Origin: Photorhabdus noenieputensis
Lineage (GTDB): Bacteria; Pseudomonadota; Gammaproteobacteria; Enterobacterales; Enterobacteriaceae
Assembly: GCF_018448935.1 (NCBI RefSeq)
Contig: NZ_RCWC01000011.1
Span: 62,001 to 126,000 of the forward strand
Length of the DNA stretch: 64,000 nucleotides
Direction: 5' to 3'
A program made the position numbers and the translations under genes. Below, piece by piece: positions 54,792-64,000 of the stretch (positions are counted from its first letter, which is position 1; every line of letters begins with the position of its first letter). The notes beneath the pieces are model-generated. The model did no database searches. It saw nothing but the letters and a program-made list of their open reading frames with translations, and was not told where the DNA came from.

Positions 54792-55379
54792 ATGAAAAAT
54801 AAAAACCAATCTGGAATGACATTATTAGAAGTTATTGTGGCAATGGCTATTGGCAGTATTATCTTACTGGCAATTGCTAAAAGCTATCCTATTTTAACCA
54901 AACAAATAATGGAGTTATATCAAAGGTATCGTTTAGGCTATTTTATTAAACAAACATTACATATTATAGAAAAAGATATTCGCCGTGCTGGATATTGCCA
55001 GCATTATTGTGACGGCAAGCCGATATTAATCAGTAATAAAAGTGATGAGAGTGGTGATTCATGCCTGGTTATTGCATACGATCTTAACATAAATAACCAA
55101 TGGGAACCGCCAGAACACAGTGAATCGGAATTCTTTGGCTATCGCCTTAGCAATCAGTCAGTAGAGTGGAAAAGGGGGGCGGGTAACTGTCAGGAAAATG
55201 GTTGGGAAAGGCTGTTTGATCCAAATGAAATAGTGGTAGATTCCTTTAAAGCTGAAAAATTACCAGCAAAAGATGGTTTGGTTTTTATCAAATTGGTGCT
55301 TATTGCACATTGGTTTAAACATCCATCGATAAACTACCAATATCAGTCAGTAATACGTTTGCGCAATATCAGGGGATAA
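54792..55379 (+). CDS. ppdB: Type IV prepilin-like protein PpdB
   Basis: 195 residues. The leader ends QSG before MTLLEVIVAMAIGSIILLAI, with the Glu at +5 typical of prepilins. It resembles PilW/PulJ-type minor pseudopilins. Cys residues at CQHYC and C-E-N-G suggest disulfides. The gene lies 42 bases after ppdA and 5 before ygdB. Confidence 0.87.
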   Translation: MKNKNQSGMTLLEVIVAMAIGSIILLAIAKSYPILTKQIMELYQRYRLGYFIKQTLHIIEKDIRRAGYCQHYCDGKPILISNKSDESGDSCLVIAYDLNINNQWEPPEHSESEFFGYRLSNQSVEWKRGAGNCQENGWERLFDPNEIVVDSFKAEKLPAKDGLVFIKLVLIAHWFKHPSINYQYQSVIRLRNIRG

Positions 55380-55384
55380 GTACC

Positions 55385-55870
55385 GTGGCTGAGCATTCTC
55401 CGCATGACTGCTTTCAATATCAGCAAGGTAATGTATTGCTAATTTCAGTGCTGATATTGTTGGCAGTGAGCCTGATGATGTTAAAGGCTTTGCATCATCA
55501 TCTGGATAACGCTTTAATCATGATGGTTGATGAACGCAGATATCTAAAAGCTTTTCAGCAAGCAGAATCTTCATTGACATGGGGAATCGCTCAGTCATGG
55601 CCACTTTATAGTAGTAAAACAGAAGATAGTAATGAAACAGAAGAGTGGTATTGCCAGCAACAGCAAGAATTTCATTTGACCAGTTGCTTAAAAAGGCAAT
55701 CGAGTCATTTTTTTCTACTGAAAGGTATGGCTGATGTGGCATCTGGGCAATCTGTTGAATTATATCAATGGATGAAATTACTTTCTGCTGATGGAAGAGA
55801 TTCTCTTATCCCGGTAGAAAGTGGTTGGTTGGATTTTTGCCCTGAAGTAGATGTGGGATTTTGTTCATGA
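55385..55870 (+). CDS. ygdB: YgdB, DUF2509 protein of the prepilin cluster
   Basis: 161 residues from a GTG. The N-terminus has a QQGN step followed by a hydrophobic helix (about 18-37), similar to PilX-like minor pilins but without a strict GFTLxE site. The C-terminal GWLDFCPEVDVGFC matches the YgdB ending. The stop overlaps the ppdC ATG (ATGA). Confidence 0.82.
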   Translation: MAEHSPHDCFQYQQGNVLLISVLILLAVSLMMLKALHHHLDNALIMMVDERRYLKAFQQAESSLTWGIAQSWPLYSSKTEDSNETEEWYCQQQQEFHLTSCLKRQSSHFFLLKGMADVASGQSVELYQWMKLLSADGRDSLIPVESGWLDFCPEVDVGFCS

Positions 55871-56253
55871 AGTCAGATCTTTTTTATGAGCATCAATCAG
55901 GTATGAGTTTGCCCGAAGTAATGATTGCTGTTATGGTTTTTTCGGTCTCTCTATTGGGATTAATGCGTTATCATCAGGCGTTATTATTTGGGTTTCAGCA
56001 ACATTGGCAGCAATCAAAGGCGGATAAATTATCTTATGGGTATCTGGAACAATATGAATTAATTGCAGGGCAAAATCCTTTGCCAGAAATAATATTACCA
56101 CCGGGATGGCACGCTGAATTTCAGACAACATATCCGTTGTCTGGCTGCTATCAGCTTACAGTTATAGTGACAACACCTTATAATCAGCAAAGTAAAGCAA
56201 GCCGATGGATTTGTTCAAATGGGAGTTCTGATGTTCAAAGTTTATCATTCTAA
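55867..56253 (+). CDS. ppdC: Type IV prepilin-like protein PpdC
   Basis: 128 residues. The leader ends QSG before MSLPEVMIAVMVFSVSLLGL; the Pro replaces the usual Leu before Glu+5, which some minor pilins allow. It resembles PilV/PulI types. The ATG at 55867 overlaps the ygdB stop and is preferred to a TTG at 55861. The 3' end overlaps recC by 23 bases, which couples the prepilin set to recombination genes by position only. Confidence 0.84.
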   Translation: MKSDLFYEHQSGMSLPEVMIAVMVFSVSLLGLMRYHQALLFGFQQHWQQSKADKLSYGYLEQYELIAGQNPLPEIILPPGWHAEFQTTYPLSGCYQLTVIVTTPYNQQSKASRWICSNGSSDVQSLSF

Positions 56254-59200
56254 TCAACTAGATCTTCTTAAGGAATTGATAGCAATATTGATCGGGGATA
56301 ATCCACTGACTGATCCATTTGCGCAGGAAGTCATTTTGGTACAAAGCCCAGGTATGTCACAGTGGCTGCAAATCCAATTGGCCGAAAGAATAGGCATATC
56401 AGCCAATATTTCATTTCCGCTTCCTGCTACATTCATTTGGGATATGTTTACCAAAGTATTGCCTGATATTCCTAAAGAAAGCGCTTTTAGTAAAGATGCT
56501 ATGACATGGAAATTGATGGCATTATTGCCTCAATTGTTGCCAGAAGCAGAGTTTATTGCGCTCAGGCATTACCTTGATCAAGATTTTGATAAACGGAAGA
56601 TTCATCAATTGGCTGGACGGGTTGCTGATCTGTTTGACCAATATCTAGTTTATCGTCCGCAATGGTTGGAAAGTTGGCAGCAAGGTCAGCTTATTGATGG
56701 CTTGAGCGATAATCAGTTGTGGCAGAAAAGGTTATGGCTGGAACTGACGGAATATACTCACCAGTTACAACAACCCCAATGGCATCGTGCTAATTTATAT
56801 CAGCGTTTTATTTCGACATTGGAAAATAGCCCTGAACGGGAAAATAGTCTTGAACGAGAAAATAGCACTAAGCTTTCAGCTTGTTTACCGAAACGAGTAT
56901 TTATCTGTGGTATTTCTGCCTTACCACCGGTCTATTTACAAGCTTTGCAGGCACTGGCACGGCATATTGATATTCACCTGATGTTTACCAATCCATGTAA
57001 ATATTATTGGGGAGATATTCAGAATTATGCTTTTCTGGCAAAACTGAGTAGCCGTAAACCACGTCATTATAAGAGCGAACAGGAGCTGGAATACTTTAAA
57101 GATCCGGGTAATGCTCAATCACTGTTTAACGATGACGGTGAACAAGATGTAAGTAATCCCTTGTTGGCATCGTGGGGGCGGTTGGGTCGTGATAATCTCT
57201 ATTTATTGTCGCAACTTGAGCAGAGTTCGGATGTTCACGCTTTTGTTGAATTAGAACAGGATAATCTATTACATCAATTGCAAAGGGATATTCTCTATCT
57301 GGAAGATCATGCCCAAATTGGTTCAACAAAAGAAACATTTGAAAACAGTCTGCAAAAAAGAGTACTTGATCCGTTGGATCGCTCTTTATCTTTCCATGTT
57401 TGCCATAGCCCTCAACGTGAAGTGGAAGTTTTACAGGACCAGCTATTGCGATTATTGGAAGATAATCCATCTCTGACGCCAAGGGATATTATTGTGATGG
57501 TCGCGGATATTGACAGTTATACTCCCTATGTTCAGGCAGTATTTGGTAATGTCTCTGCTGAACGTTATATTCCATTTGCCATTTCTGATCGTAAGGCTCG
57601 TCAGGCACATTCGGTTTTACAGGTATTTATTACACTGCTTGATTTACCTCAAAGTCGTTTTACGACGGAACAAGTTTTAGCATTGTTGGAAGTACCCGCG
57701 CTGGCGAATAAATTTGACATTCATGAAGATGGTTTGCGTTTATTAAGGCGTTGGGTTGAAGAGTCAGGGGTTCGTTGGGGGCTGGATGACGATAATGTAG
57801 AAGAACTCTCTTTGCCGGTAACAGGTCAGCATACATGGCGTTTTGGACTCACTCGAATGTTATTGGGTTACGCAATGGATAGTCGGTCGGGCCCTTGGAA
57901 AGAGGTATTGCCTTATGATGAATCCAGTGGTTTAGCCGCAGAGCTTGCCGGCCAATTAGCTGAACTTTTAATGCAATTGAGCTATTGGCGTAGGATTCTT
58001 GGCGAGAACCGAACATTAACGGGTTGGTTACCTATCTGCCAGCAGTTACTGGAGACATTTTTTGCATCAGATAGTGAAACTGAATTAGTACTGGCGATGA
58101 TAGAGCAGCAATGGCAGAAAGTCATAGTCAATGGCTTGAATGCCCGTTATCAAGAAAATGTGCCATTGGTTCTATTACGAGATGAATTGGCACTTCAGTT
58201 TGATAATGAAAAAATCAGCCAGCGTTTTCTCGCCGGATCGGTCAATTTTTGCACTCTAATGCCGATGCGTTCTATTCCCTTTAAGGTTGTCTGTTTATTG
58301 GGAATGAATGATGGTATCTATCCCCGTTCAATTCCACCGCTTGGATTTGATCTGATGGCGGAAAAAGGTCAGAGGGGAGACAGAAAACGGCGGGATGATG
58401 ACCGTTATCTATTTCTTGAAGCCTTGATATCTGCTGAACAATTTCTCTATATCAGCTATATTGGCAAGTCCATTCGTGATGATACGGAATGTAATCCTTC
58501 CGTATTGGTGAATGAATTACTGGATTATGTTTGCCAAAGTTTTTGTTTACCGGGAAATGAAGAACTGAATGTTGATCAAAGTGCTACTCATGTCAGAGAA
58601 CATCTGTTGTATCTTCATTCCCGCGTTCCATTTGCGCCGGAAAATTTTATACCGGACAGTTATCAGCAAAGTTATGCCAGGGAGTGGTTACCGGCGGCAA
58701 CTGAGCAAGGTGCAGCATATGCTGAATTTTGCCAATCTATTGAAACGGCGCAAATTCAAGAAATTACACTTGATAATTTGAGCAGCTTTTACCGCCATCC
58801 CGTTCGGTTTTTTTTCCAACGTTGTTTGAAAGTAAATTTCGTTATTGAAGAAACGGAATTACCAGAGGAAGAACCTTTCGTTTTAGATAATCTTCAACGT
58901 TATCAGTTTAATCAGCTATTGTTGAGTGCACTCATTGAACAGCAATCTCCTGAATCACTTTTCAATCGGCTTCGGGCTGCTGGCGGGTTGCCTTTTGGTG
59001 CTTTTGGTGAGGTTTATTGGTTGAAGCAACAAAAAGAGATGCAGCCTCTGGCGGATAAAATTCGTGAACAACAGATGGAAACTTTATCTGTTGATTTACA
59101 CCATGATTTAGGCCAAGTGATGCTGACAGGACAAATTAATAAGGTGCAACCGGATGGGTTGCTACGTTGGCGGCCAGCCAGTTTAACAGCTAATGATGGC

Positions 59201-59653
59201 ATGCAATTGTGGATTGAGCATTTGGCTTACTGTCTTGCCGGGGGAGAGGGTGAAAGCCGCAGTTATGGGCGTGATGGCAGCGAATGGTGTTTTGCCTCTG
59301 TGTCTTCAGAACAAGCGAAAGATTATTTGAATCAATTGATTGAAGGTTATCAACGAGGAATATCAGCGCCTTTACCACTGTTTTGTAAAAGTGGTTGGGC
59401 GTGGCTTTCAACATGTATGAATAAAGAAACAGGTGAGATTGATAGTAGTGATGAAATTCAATCAAAAGCTGAAAGCCAGCTATTGAAGGCATGGCTTGGA
59501 GATCAGGGACGCACAGGCGAAGGGAATGATCCTTATACTCAGCGGGCTTTCAGGCAAATCGATGAATCATTTTTAGCAAAACTTAAACAGGAAGCGCTCA
59601 ATTATTTGTTACCGATGGCGCGAAATCAGAAACATAGGGAGAATATCGGATAA
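56231..59653 (+). CDS. recC: Exonuclease V subunit RecC
   Basis: Chi-recognition and DNA-splitting subunit of RecBCD, 1140 residues. The N-terminus FKVYHSNQLD and the segments ILVQSPGMSQWLQ and LPATFIWDMFTKVLPDIPKE match E. coli RecC. GGGAG precedes the ATG at 56231; an ATG at 56219 is in frame but gives an atypical extension. Around residues 205-220 a short tandem motif (ENSPERENSLERENS) looks like a local repeat expansion in a surface loop. The stop overlaps the ptrA ATG by one base. Confidence 0.97.
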   Translation: MFKVYHSNQLDLLKELIAILIGDNPLTDPFAQEVILVQSPGMSQWLQIQLAERIGISANISFPLPATFIWDMFTKVLPDIPKESAFSKDAMTWKLMALLPQLLPEAEFIALRHYLDQDFDKRKIHQLAGRVADLFDQYLVYRPQWLESWQQGQLIDGLSDNQLWQKRLWLELTEYTHQLQQPQWHRANLYQRFISTLENSPERENSLERENSTKLSACLPKRVFICGISALPPVYLQALQALARHIDIHLMFTNPCKYYWGDIQNYAFLAKLSSRKPRHYKSEQELEYFKDPGNAQSLFNDDGEQDVSNPLLASWGRLGRDNLYLLSQLEQSSDVHAFVELEQDNLLHQLQRDILYLEDHAQIGSTKETFENSLQKRVLDPLDRSLSFHVCHSPQREVEVLQDQLLRLLEDNPSLTPRDIIVMVADIDSYTPYVQAVFGNVSAERYIPFAISDRKARQAHSVLQVFITLLDLPQSRFTTEQVLALLEVPALANKFDIHEDGLRLLRRWVEESGVRWGLDDDNVEELSLPVTGQHTWRFGLTRMLLGYAMDSRSGPWKEVLPYDESSGLAAELAGQLAELLMQLSYWRRILGENRTLTGWLPICQQLLETFFASDSETELVLAMIEQQWQKVIVNGLNARYQENVPLVLLRDELALQFDNEKISQRFLAGSVNFCTLMPMRSIPFKVVCLLGMNDGIYPRSIPPLGFDLMAEKGQRGDRKRRDDDRYLFLEALISAEQFLYISYIGKSIRDDTECNPSVLVNELLDYVCQSFCLPGNEELNVDQSATHVREHLLYLHSRVPFAPENFIPDSYQQSYAREWLPAATEQGAAYAEFCQSIETAQIQEITLDNLSSFYRHPVRFFFQRCLKVNFVIEETELPEEEPFVLDNLQRYQFNQLLLSALIEQQSPESLFNRLRAAGGLPFGAFGEVYWLKQQKEMQPLADKIREQQMETLSVDLHHDLGQVMLTGQINKVQPDGLLRWRPASLTANDGMQLWIEHLAYCLAGGEGESRSYGRDGSEWCFASVSSEQAKDYLNQLIEGYQRGISAPLPLFCKSGWAWLSTCMNKETGEIDSSDEIQSKAESQLLKAWLGDQGRTGEGNDPYTQRAFRQIDESFLAKLKQEALNYLLPMARNQKHRENIG

Positions 59654-62541
59654 TGCATAAACATTTTGTTCGCATGATTACTGTGATATTTCTGTTCTTT
59701 TGGGGGACAGTAAGCTATGCGCAAACATCACAATGGCAGCTACTGCAAGAGACAATTTATAAAAGCGAAAATGATCATCGTCAGTATCAGGGAATCAGAT
59801 TGGCAAACAATATGACGGTCTTGCTGGTATCTGATGAGAAGGCAACCAAATCTCTGGCAGCGGTAGCAATTCCGGTTGGTAGTATGGAAAACCCTGACAG
59901 CCAGCTTGGGCTTGCGCATTATCTGGAACATATGGTTCTGATGGGATCTGAACGTTACCCACAGTCAGGTGATTTATCTGAATTTTTGCAAAAGCATGGT
60001 GGTAGCTATAATGCCAGCACAGCTTCTTACCGCACGGCTTTTTACCTTGAGGTAGAAAATGAGGCGTTAGCGCAAGCTACAGATCGTCTGGCTGATGCAC
60101 TAGCTGAGCCGTTACTTAATCCAGTGAATGCAGATCGGGAGCGAAACGCCGTTAATGCAGAGCTGACAATGGCACGTTCTCGTGATGGGATGCGGGTGGC
60201 TCAAATACGGGCAGAAACCCTGAACCCTAAACATCCCAATGCCCGTTTTTCTGGGGGTAATTTAGAAACATTGAAAGATAAGCCAGGGAGTAAATTACAG
60301 ACAGAACTGGTGGATTTCTATCAGCGCTATTATTCGGCCAATTTGATGAAAGGAGTCATTTACGGTAATCAGCCTATCGATAAACTGACTCAAATTGCTG
60401 TTGATACTTTTGGTCGGATACCTGACAGAAAAGCGAGCGTGCCGCCGATTACTGTGCCGGCAGTAACGGAAAAAGAGAAAGGGATTATCATCCATTATGT
60501 TCCTGCTCAACCGCAAAAGGCATTGCAATTGGAGTTCAGTATTGACAATAACAGTGCTGATTTCCGCAGTAAAACCGATGAATATCTTGGTTATATGATT
60601 GGCAATCGTAGCCTGAATACATTATCAGATTGGCTACAAACTCAAGGGTTAGCCGAAAGTATCAGTGCTGGTGCAGAGCCTATGGTTGATCGTAATAAGG
60701 GTATCTTTTTTATTTATGTGACGTTGACAGATAAAGGGCTTGCACAACGGGATCAGGTTATTGCGGCTATTTTTGCTTATATTAATTTGTTAAAACAAAA
60801 AGGCATTCAGAAAAGTTATTTCGATGAGATCGCAAAGGTTTTGAATCTGTCTTTCCGATATGGCTCCATTGTTCGTGATATGCATTATATCGAATGGTTA
60901 TCGGATGCTATGCTGCGAGTTCCTGTATCCAATGTACTTAATGCTGGTTATTTGGCTGATAACTATGACCCAGAAGCAATCACCAACCGGCTTGCTGAGT
61001 TAACGCCTGAAAATGCAAGAATCTGGTATATCAGCCCAAAAGAACCGCACGATAAACAGGCTTATTTTGTTCAGGCACCTTATCAGGTTGATCGAATCAC
61101 ATCACAGCAACGGATGGAATGGCAGCAGTTAGAGGCGCGGATGAACTTTTCTTTGCCTGTGCCAAATCCTTATATTCCTGACGATTTGAAGCTGATAAAA
61201 GTAGATAAGAGTCAAAAACATCCAGAGATGATCCTTGAACAGCAGAATATCCGCCTGTTGTATATGCCGAGCCAATATTTTGCTGATGAGCCTAAGGCCA
61301 GTATTACGCTTGATTTACGTAATGTGGACAGTTTGGATAGTGCCCGTGAGCAGGTCACATCTTCTTTGCTTGATTATTTGGCGGATATTTCCCTTGATCA
61401 GCTTAGTTATCAAGCTTCTGTTGCTGGAATGAATATTTCTACTAGTTCATCACAGGGACTGCAACTAGGAGTAAGTGGTTACACTCAAAATCTGTCGGCG
61501 CTTTTAACCTCTTTAATTAGTAATTACATGGCGTTCACCCCAACGGAGGAGCAACTGGCACAGGCTAAATCTTGGTATCGTGAGCAGATAGAGGTTTCTA
61601 ATAACGCTAAAGCTTATGACATGGCGATGCAGCCGTTGAAACGCCTTTCTGTGGTGCCTTACACTGAACAATCTACTCGTTTAAAAGCGCTGGAAACTAT
61701 CACGGTTCAGGATATTGTTACCTATCGTCATGAAATGATAAAAAATGCTGCTTTGCAAATGATGATAATTGGCAACTTGACCGAACAGCAGAGCAAAGTG
61801 ATTGCTGAATCTGCCCATAACCAACTGGCGAATCAAGGGAATGGCTGGTGGATTGGGGATAAGGTGGTGATTGATAAAAATTACCCGGTTAATTTCCAGC
61901 GTGTTGGCAGCAGCACAGACGGTGCTTTAGCCGAGGTTTATATTCCGACGGGTTATAACCGTATAGACGGTTATGTTTATTCCAGTTTGTTAAGCAATAT
62001 GCTCCAGCCGTGGTTCTATGAGCAGTTAAGAACAGTAGAACAATTAGGGTATGCGGTGTTTGCTTTCAATACCAGTGTGGGGGAGCAGTGGGGATTGGGT
62101 TTCCTGCTACAAAGTAATAGTAAACAACCGAAATATTTGAATCAGCGTTATCGAGATTTCTATCAGAACGCTGGTAATAAATTGAAAGCAATGTCTCAAG
62201 CTGATTTTGAACAGTACAAGAGTGCGCTGATTAATGAAAAGCAGCAACCGCCACAAACTTTCTATGACGAAGTTTCCCGCTTCTCTGGTGATTTCAGCCG
62301 CAATAACTTTAATTTTGATAGCAGAGATAAAATGCTTGAGATCCTAAAGAAAACCACACAGCAGCAATTGATTAATTTCTATCGGAATGCGGTAATCAAA
62401 CATCGAGGGCTGTCATTGATTTCACAAGTGATTGGTAAATCAGGAAACTTGGATGGGTATGCGAAATTGAAAGGTTGGAAAACCTATCAGAATGTGACTG
62501 AATTTCAGAAACGGTTACCTATTGAGGTAAGAGAGCAGTGA
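59653..62541 (+). CDS. ptrA: Protease III (pitrilysin)
   Basis: Periplasmic zinc metallopeptidase of the M16 family, degrading small peptides. It has 962 residues. A signal peptide of about 23 residues (ending SYA) is followed by the inverted zinc motif HYLEH, with the third ligand Glu about 75 residues on in NAVNAELTMA. Four M16 domains fill the rest. It sits between recC and recB as in E. coli and overlaps both neighbours. Confidence 0.97.
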   Translation: MHKHFVRMITVIFLFFWGTVSYAQTSQWQLLQETIYKSENDHRQYQGIRLANNMTVLLVSDEKATKSLAAVAIPVGSMENPDSQLGLAHYLEHMVLMGSERYPQSGDLSEFLQKHGGSYNASTASYRTAFYLEVENEALAQATDRLADALAEPLLNPVNADRERNAVNAELTMARSRDGMRVAQIRAETLNPKHPNARFSGGNLETLKDKPGSKLQTELVDFYQRYYSANLMKGVIYGNQPIDKLTQIAVDTFGRIPDRKASVPPITVPAVTEKEKGIIIHYVPAQPQKALQLEFSIDNNSADFRSKTDEYLGYMIGNRSLNTLSDWLQTQGLAESISAGAEPMVDRNKGIFFIYVTLTDKGLAQRDQVIAAIFAYINLLKQKGIQKSYFDEIAKVLNLSFRYGSIVRDMHYIEWLSDAMLRVPVSNVLNAGYLADNYDPEAITNRLAELTPENARIWYISPKEPHDKQAYFVQAPYQVDRITSQQRMEWQQLEARMNFSLPVPNPYIPDDLKLIKVDKSQKHPEMILEQQNIRLLYMPSQYFADEPKASITLDLRNVDSLDSAREQVTSSLLDYLADISLDQLSYQASVAGMNISTSSSQGLQLGVSGYTQNLSALLTSLISNYMAFTPTEEQLAQAKSWYREQIEVSNNAKAYDMAMQPLKRLSVVPYTEQSTRLKALETITVQDIVTYRHEMIKNAALQMMIIGNLTEQQSKVIAESAHNQLANQGNGWWIGDKVVIDKNYPVNFQRVGSSTDGALAEVYIPTGYNRIDGYVYSSLLSNMLQPWFYEQLRTVEQLGYAVFAFNTSVGEQWGLGFLLQSNSKQPKYLNQRYRDFYQNAGNKLKAMSQADFEQYKSALINEKQQPPQTFYDEVSRFSGDFSRNNFNFDSRDKMLEILKKTTQQQLINFYRNAVIKHRGLSLISQVIGKSGNLDGYAKLKGWKTYQNVTEFQKRLPIEVREQ

Positions 62542-64000
62542 TCACAGAGATATCTGTTCACAGTCTTAATGTATTAACTCTGCCGCTGAATGGTCAGCGG
62601 CTGATCGAAGCATCGGCCGGGACGGGTAAAACCTACACTATCGGTATCTTATATCTGCGTCTTCTGCTTGGGCTGGGGAAAGATGCCGCTTTTTCACGAC
62701 CTTTGAGTGTAGAAGAGATTCTGGTGGTCACTTTTACTGAGGCAGCAACGAATGAGTTACGTGGACGTATCCGTGAAAATATTCATAAACTTCGCCTTGC
62801 TTGTATTCGAAACGAAGTAGAAGATGCAGAGCCAGCCTATCAACAGCTATTGGATGAAATCCCAGATAAAGGGCGGGCGGCTATCTGGTTACTGGCCGCA
62901 GAACGGCAAATGGATGAAGCCGCGATTTATACCATTCATGGTTTTTGTCAGAGGATGCTGGTACATAATGCTTTTGAATCTGGGATCTTGTTTGAACAGA
63001 CATTAATTCAGGATCAACAGCCATTAGAACGGCAGGGGTGTGCTGATTTCTGGCGGCGTCACTGTTATCCATTGCCGTTATCAATGGCACAGGTAATCAG
63101 TCAGGAGTGGAGCGGGCCGGAAGCTCTGCTGGCTGAATTACACCCTTATTTACAAGGGGATATGCCACATATTGTTAATGCGCCGGACAGTGATGAAACG
63201 TTGTTAAGCCGCCATGAAAAAATTATCCAGTTGATCAGTGATGTTAAATACCAATGGAATGAAGTTGCTGGAGAGTTGCACGATTTAATTGCGGGCTCTG
63301 GTGTTGATAAAAGAAGTTACAGTAGTAAGCACTTACCAAATTGGCTGAATAGTGTCACGGATTGGGCTCAGGCACCTACAGAGGATTATCTGTTGCCAAA
63401 AGCGTTGGAAAAGTTCCGGCAGTCGGTATTGGCAGAAAAGACAAAAAAAGGCGAGGTACCTGAACATGCACTTTTTGTTGCGATAGATGATTTATATAAG
63501 CAACCACTTACCTTATGTGATTTGATCATTTCCAGGGCTATTATTGAGATTCGCCAATCAATCGGTCAGGAAAAATTAACACGTGGTCAAATGGGGTTTG
63601 ATGATTTACTTACCCGTCTTGATGATGCTCTGAAAGGCCCTGGCAGTGATTTGCTTGCTGAGACCATTCGTCGGCGCTATCCAGTTGCGTTGATCGACGA
63701 ATTTCAGGATACCGACCCACAACAATACCGAATTTTTCATACCATTTATGGCACTCAGCCTGAAAATGGATTGCTGTTTATTGGTGATCCCAAACAAGCT
63801 ATTTATGCATTTCGCGGCGCAGATATTTTCACTTATATTCGTGCCCGTTCTCAGGTAAGTGCTCACTATACTTTGGAAACAAATTGGCGCTCTGCTTACT
63901 CAATGGTACAGGCAGTAAACAAACTGTTTATGCGTTCAGAAAATCCATTTTTGTTTGAACAGATCCCTTTTATTGAAGTTGCTGCGGCAGAGAAAAACCG
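62538..64000 (+). CDS. recB: Exonuclease V subunit RecB (3' end outside window)
   Basis: Helicase-nuclease subunit of RecBCD. The GTG at 62538 overlaps the ptrA stop by four bases. The frame is open to the window end, about 487 codons of an expected 1180. Walker A is EASAGTGKT (about 24-32). Later come VVTFTEAAT, TIHGFCQRML, Walker B LIDEFQDTDP, GDPKQAIYAFRGAD and the TNWRS motif. The nuclease domain is not in the window. recD is expected next. Confidence 0.96.
   Translation, partial: MITEISVHSLNVLTLPLNGQRLIEASAGTGKTYTIGILYLRLLLGLGKDAAFSRPLSVEEILVVTFTEAATNELRGRIRENIHKLRLACIRNEVEDAEPAYQQLLDEIPDKGRAAIWLLAAERQMDEAAIYTIHGFCQRMLVHNAFESGILFEQTLIQDQQPLERQGCADFWRRHCYPLPLSMAQVISQEWSGPEALLAELHPYLQGDMPHIVNAPDSDETLLSRHEKIIQLISDVKYQWNEVAGELHDLIAGSGVDKRSYSSKHLPNWLNSVTDWAQAPTEDYLLPKALEKFRQSVLAEKTKKGEVPEHALFVAIDDLYKQPLTLCDLIISRAIIEIRQSIGQEKLTRGQMGFDDLLTRLDDALKGPGSDLLAETIRRRYPVALIDEFQDTDPQQYRIFHTIYGTQPENGLLFIGDPKQAIYAFRGADIFTYIRARSQVSAHYTLETNWRSAYSMVQAVNKLFMRSENPFLFEQIPFIEVAAAEKN

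Overview
The window is chromosomal DNA of an enterobacterial gammaproteobacterium. Protein sequences and gene order (nhaA-nhaR-rpsT-ribF-ileS-lspA-fkpB-ispH, dapB-carA-carB, folA/apaH-apaG-rsmA-pdxA-surA-lptD, djlA/rluA-rapA-polB, thiB-thiP-thiQ, rppH-ptsP-lgt-thyA-ppdA-ppdB-ygdB-ppdC-recC-ptrA-recB) follow the E. coli framework closely. AT-rich intergenic DNA, two ERIC-type repeats and an orphan hcp cassette make the Photorhabdus/Xenorhabdus branch (Morganellaceae) the best guess. The genus is an inference, not proven by the window.

Layout. 1-7.2 kb is an aryl-beta-glucoside locus: a PTS permease (EIIBC), a 6-phospho-beta-glucosidase and an OprB-type porin on the minus strand, read through a leader that carries a RAT/terminator switch, and divergently a BglG/LicT-type antiterminator with a second PTS permease (EIIBCA). 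7.6-8.1 kb holds a tiny membrane protein plus a HTH protein. 8.2-16.9 kb is core: sodium/proton antiport, ribosomal protein S20, flavin synthesis, IleRS, lipoprotein signal peptidase, FKBP isomerase and IspH. 16.9-20.7 kb is an accessory island between ispH and dapB: a C5-cytosine methyltransferase, a DUF4928-like putative restriction protein and an OLD-like ATPase gene cut off before its Walker B motif. It is bracketed by two same-orientation remnants of an IS982-family element. 20.8-42.0 kb is core again (lysine, arginine/pyrimidine and folate metabolism, Ap4A hydrolysis, rRNA methylation, outer-membrane assembly, pseudouridylation, RNA polymerase recycling, DNA polymerase II), with a 30-residue hydrophobic microprotein between djlA and rluA.

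42.0-44.5 kb is a second accessory pocket between polB and thiQ. It holds a decayed AEC-family permease fragment and a tight three-gene operon: hcp, a lysozyme/transglycosylase-like protein and a small membrane protein. I read this as an orphan type VI secretion effector/immunity cassette. 44.5-48 kb is the thiamine ABC importer under a TPP riboswitch. 48.1-52.6 kb is rppH-ptsP-lgt-thyA. 52.7-54 kb is a small junkyard: a Phd-like antitoxin fragment, higA with a higB reduced to its 3' end, and two ERIC copies, one exactly at the higB break. 54.2-64 kb is the prepilin-like ppdAB-ygdB-ppdC set feeding directly into recC-ptrA-recB; recB runs off the window.

The strongest candidates for something under-described are the hcp effector/immunity cassette, the DUF4928 methyltransferase island with its truncated ATPase, the long-stem RAT antitermination leader shared between two PTS permeases, the membrane-plus-HTH pair at 7.6 kb, and the 30-residue protein at 35.7 kb.
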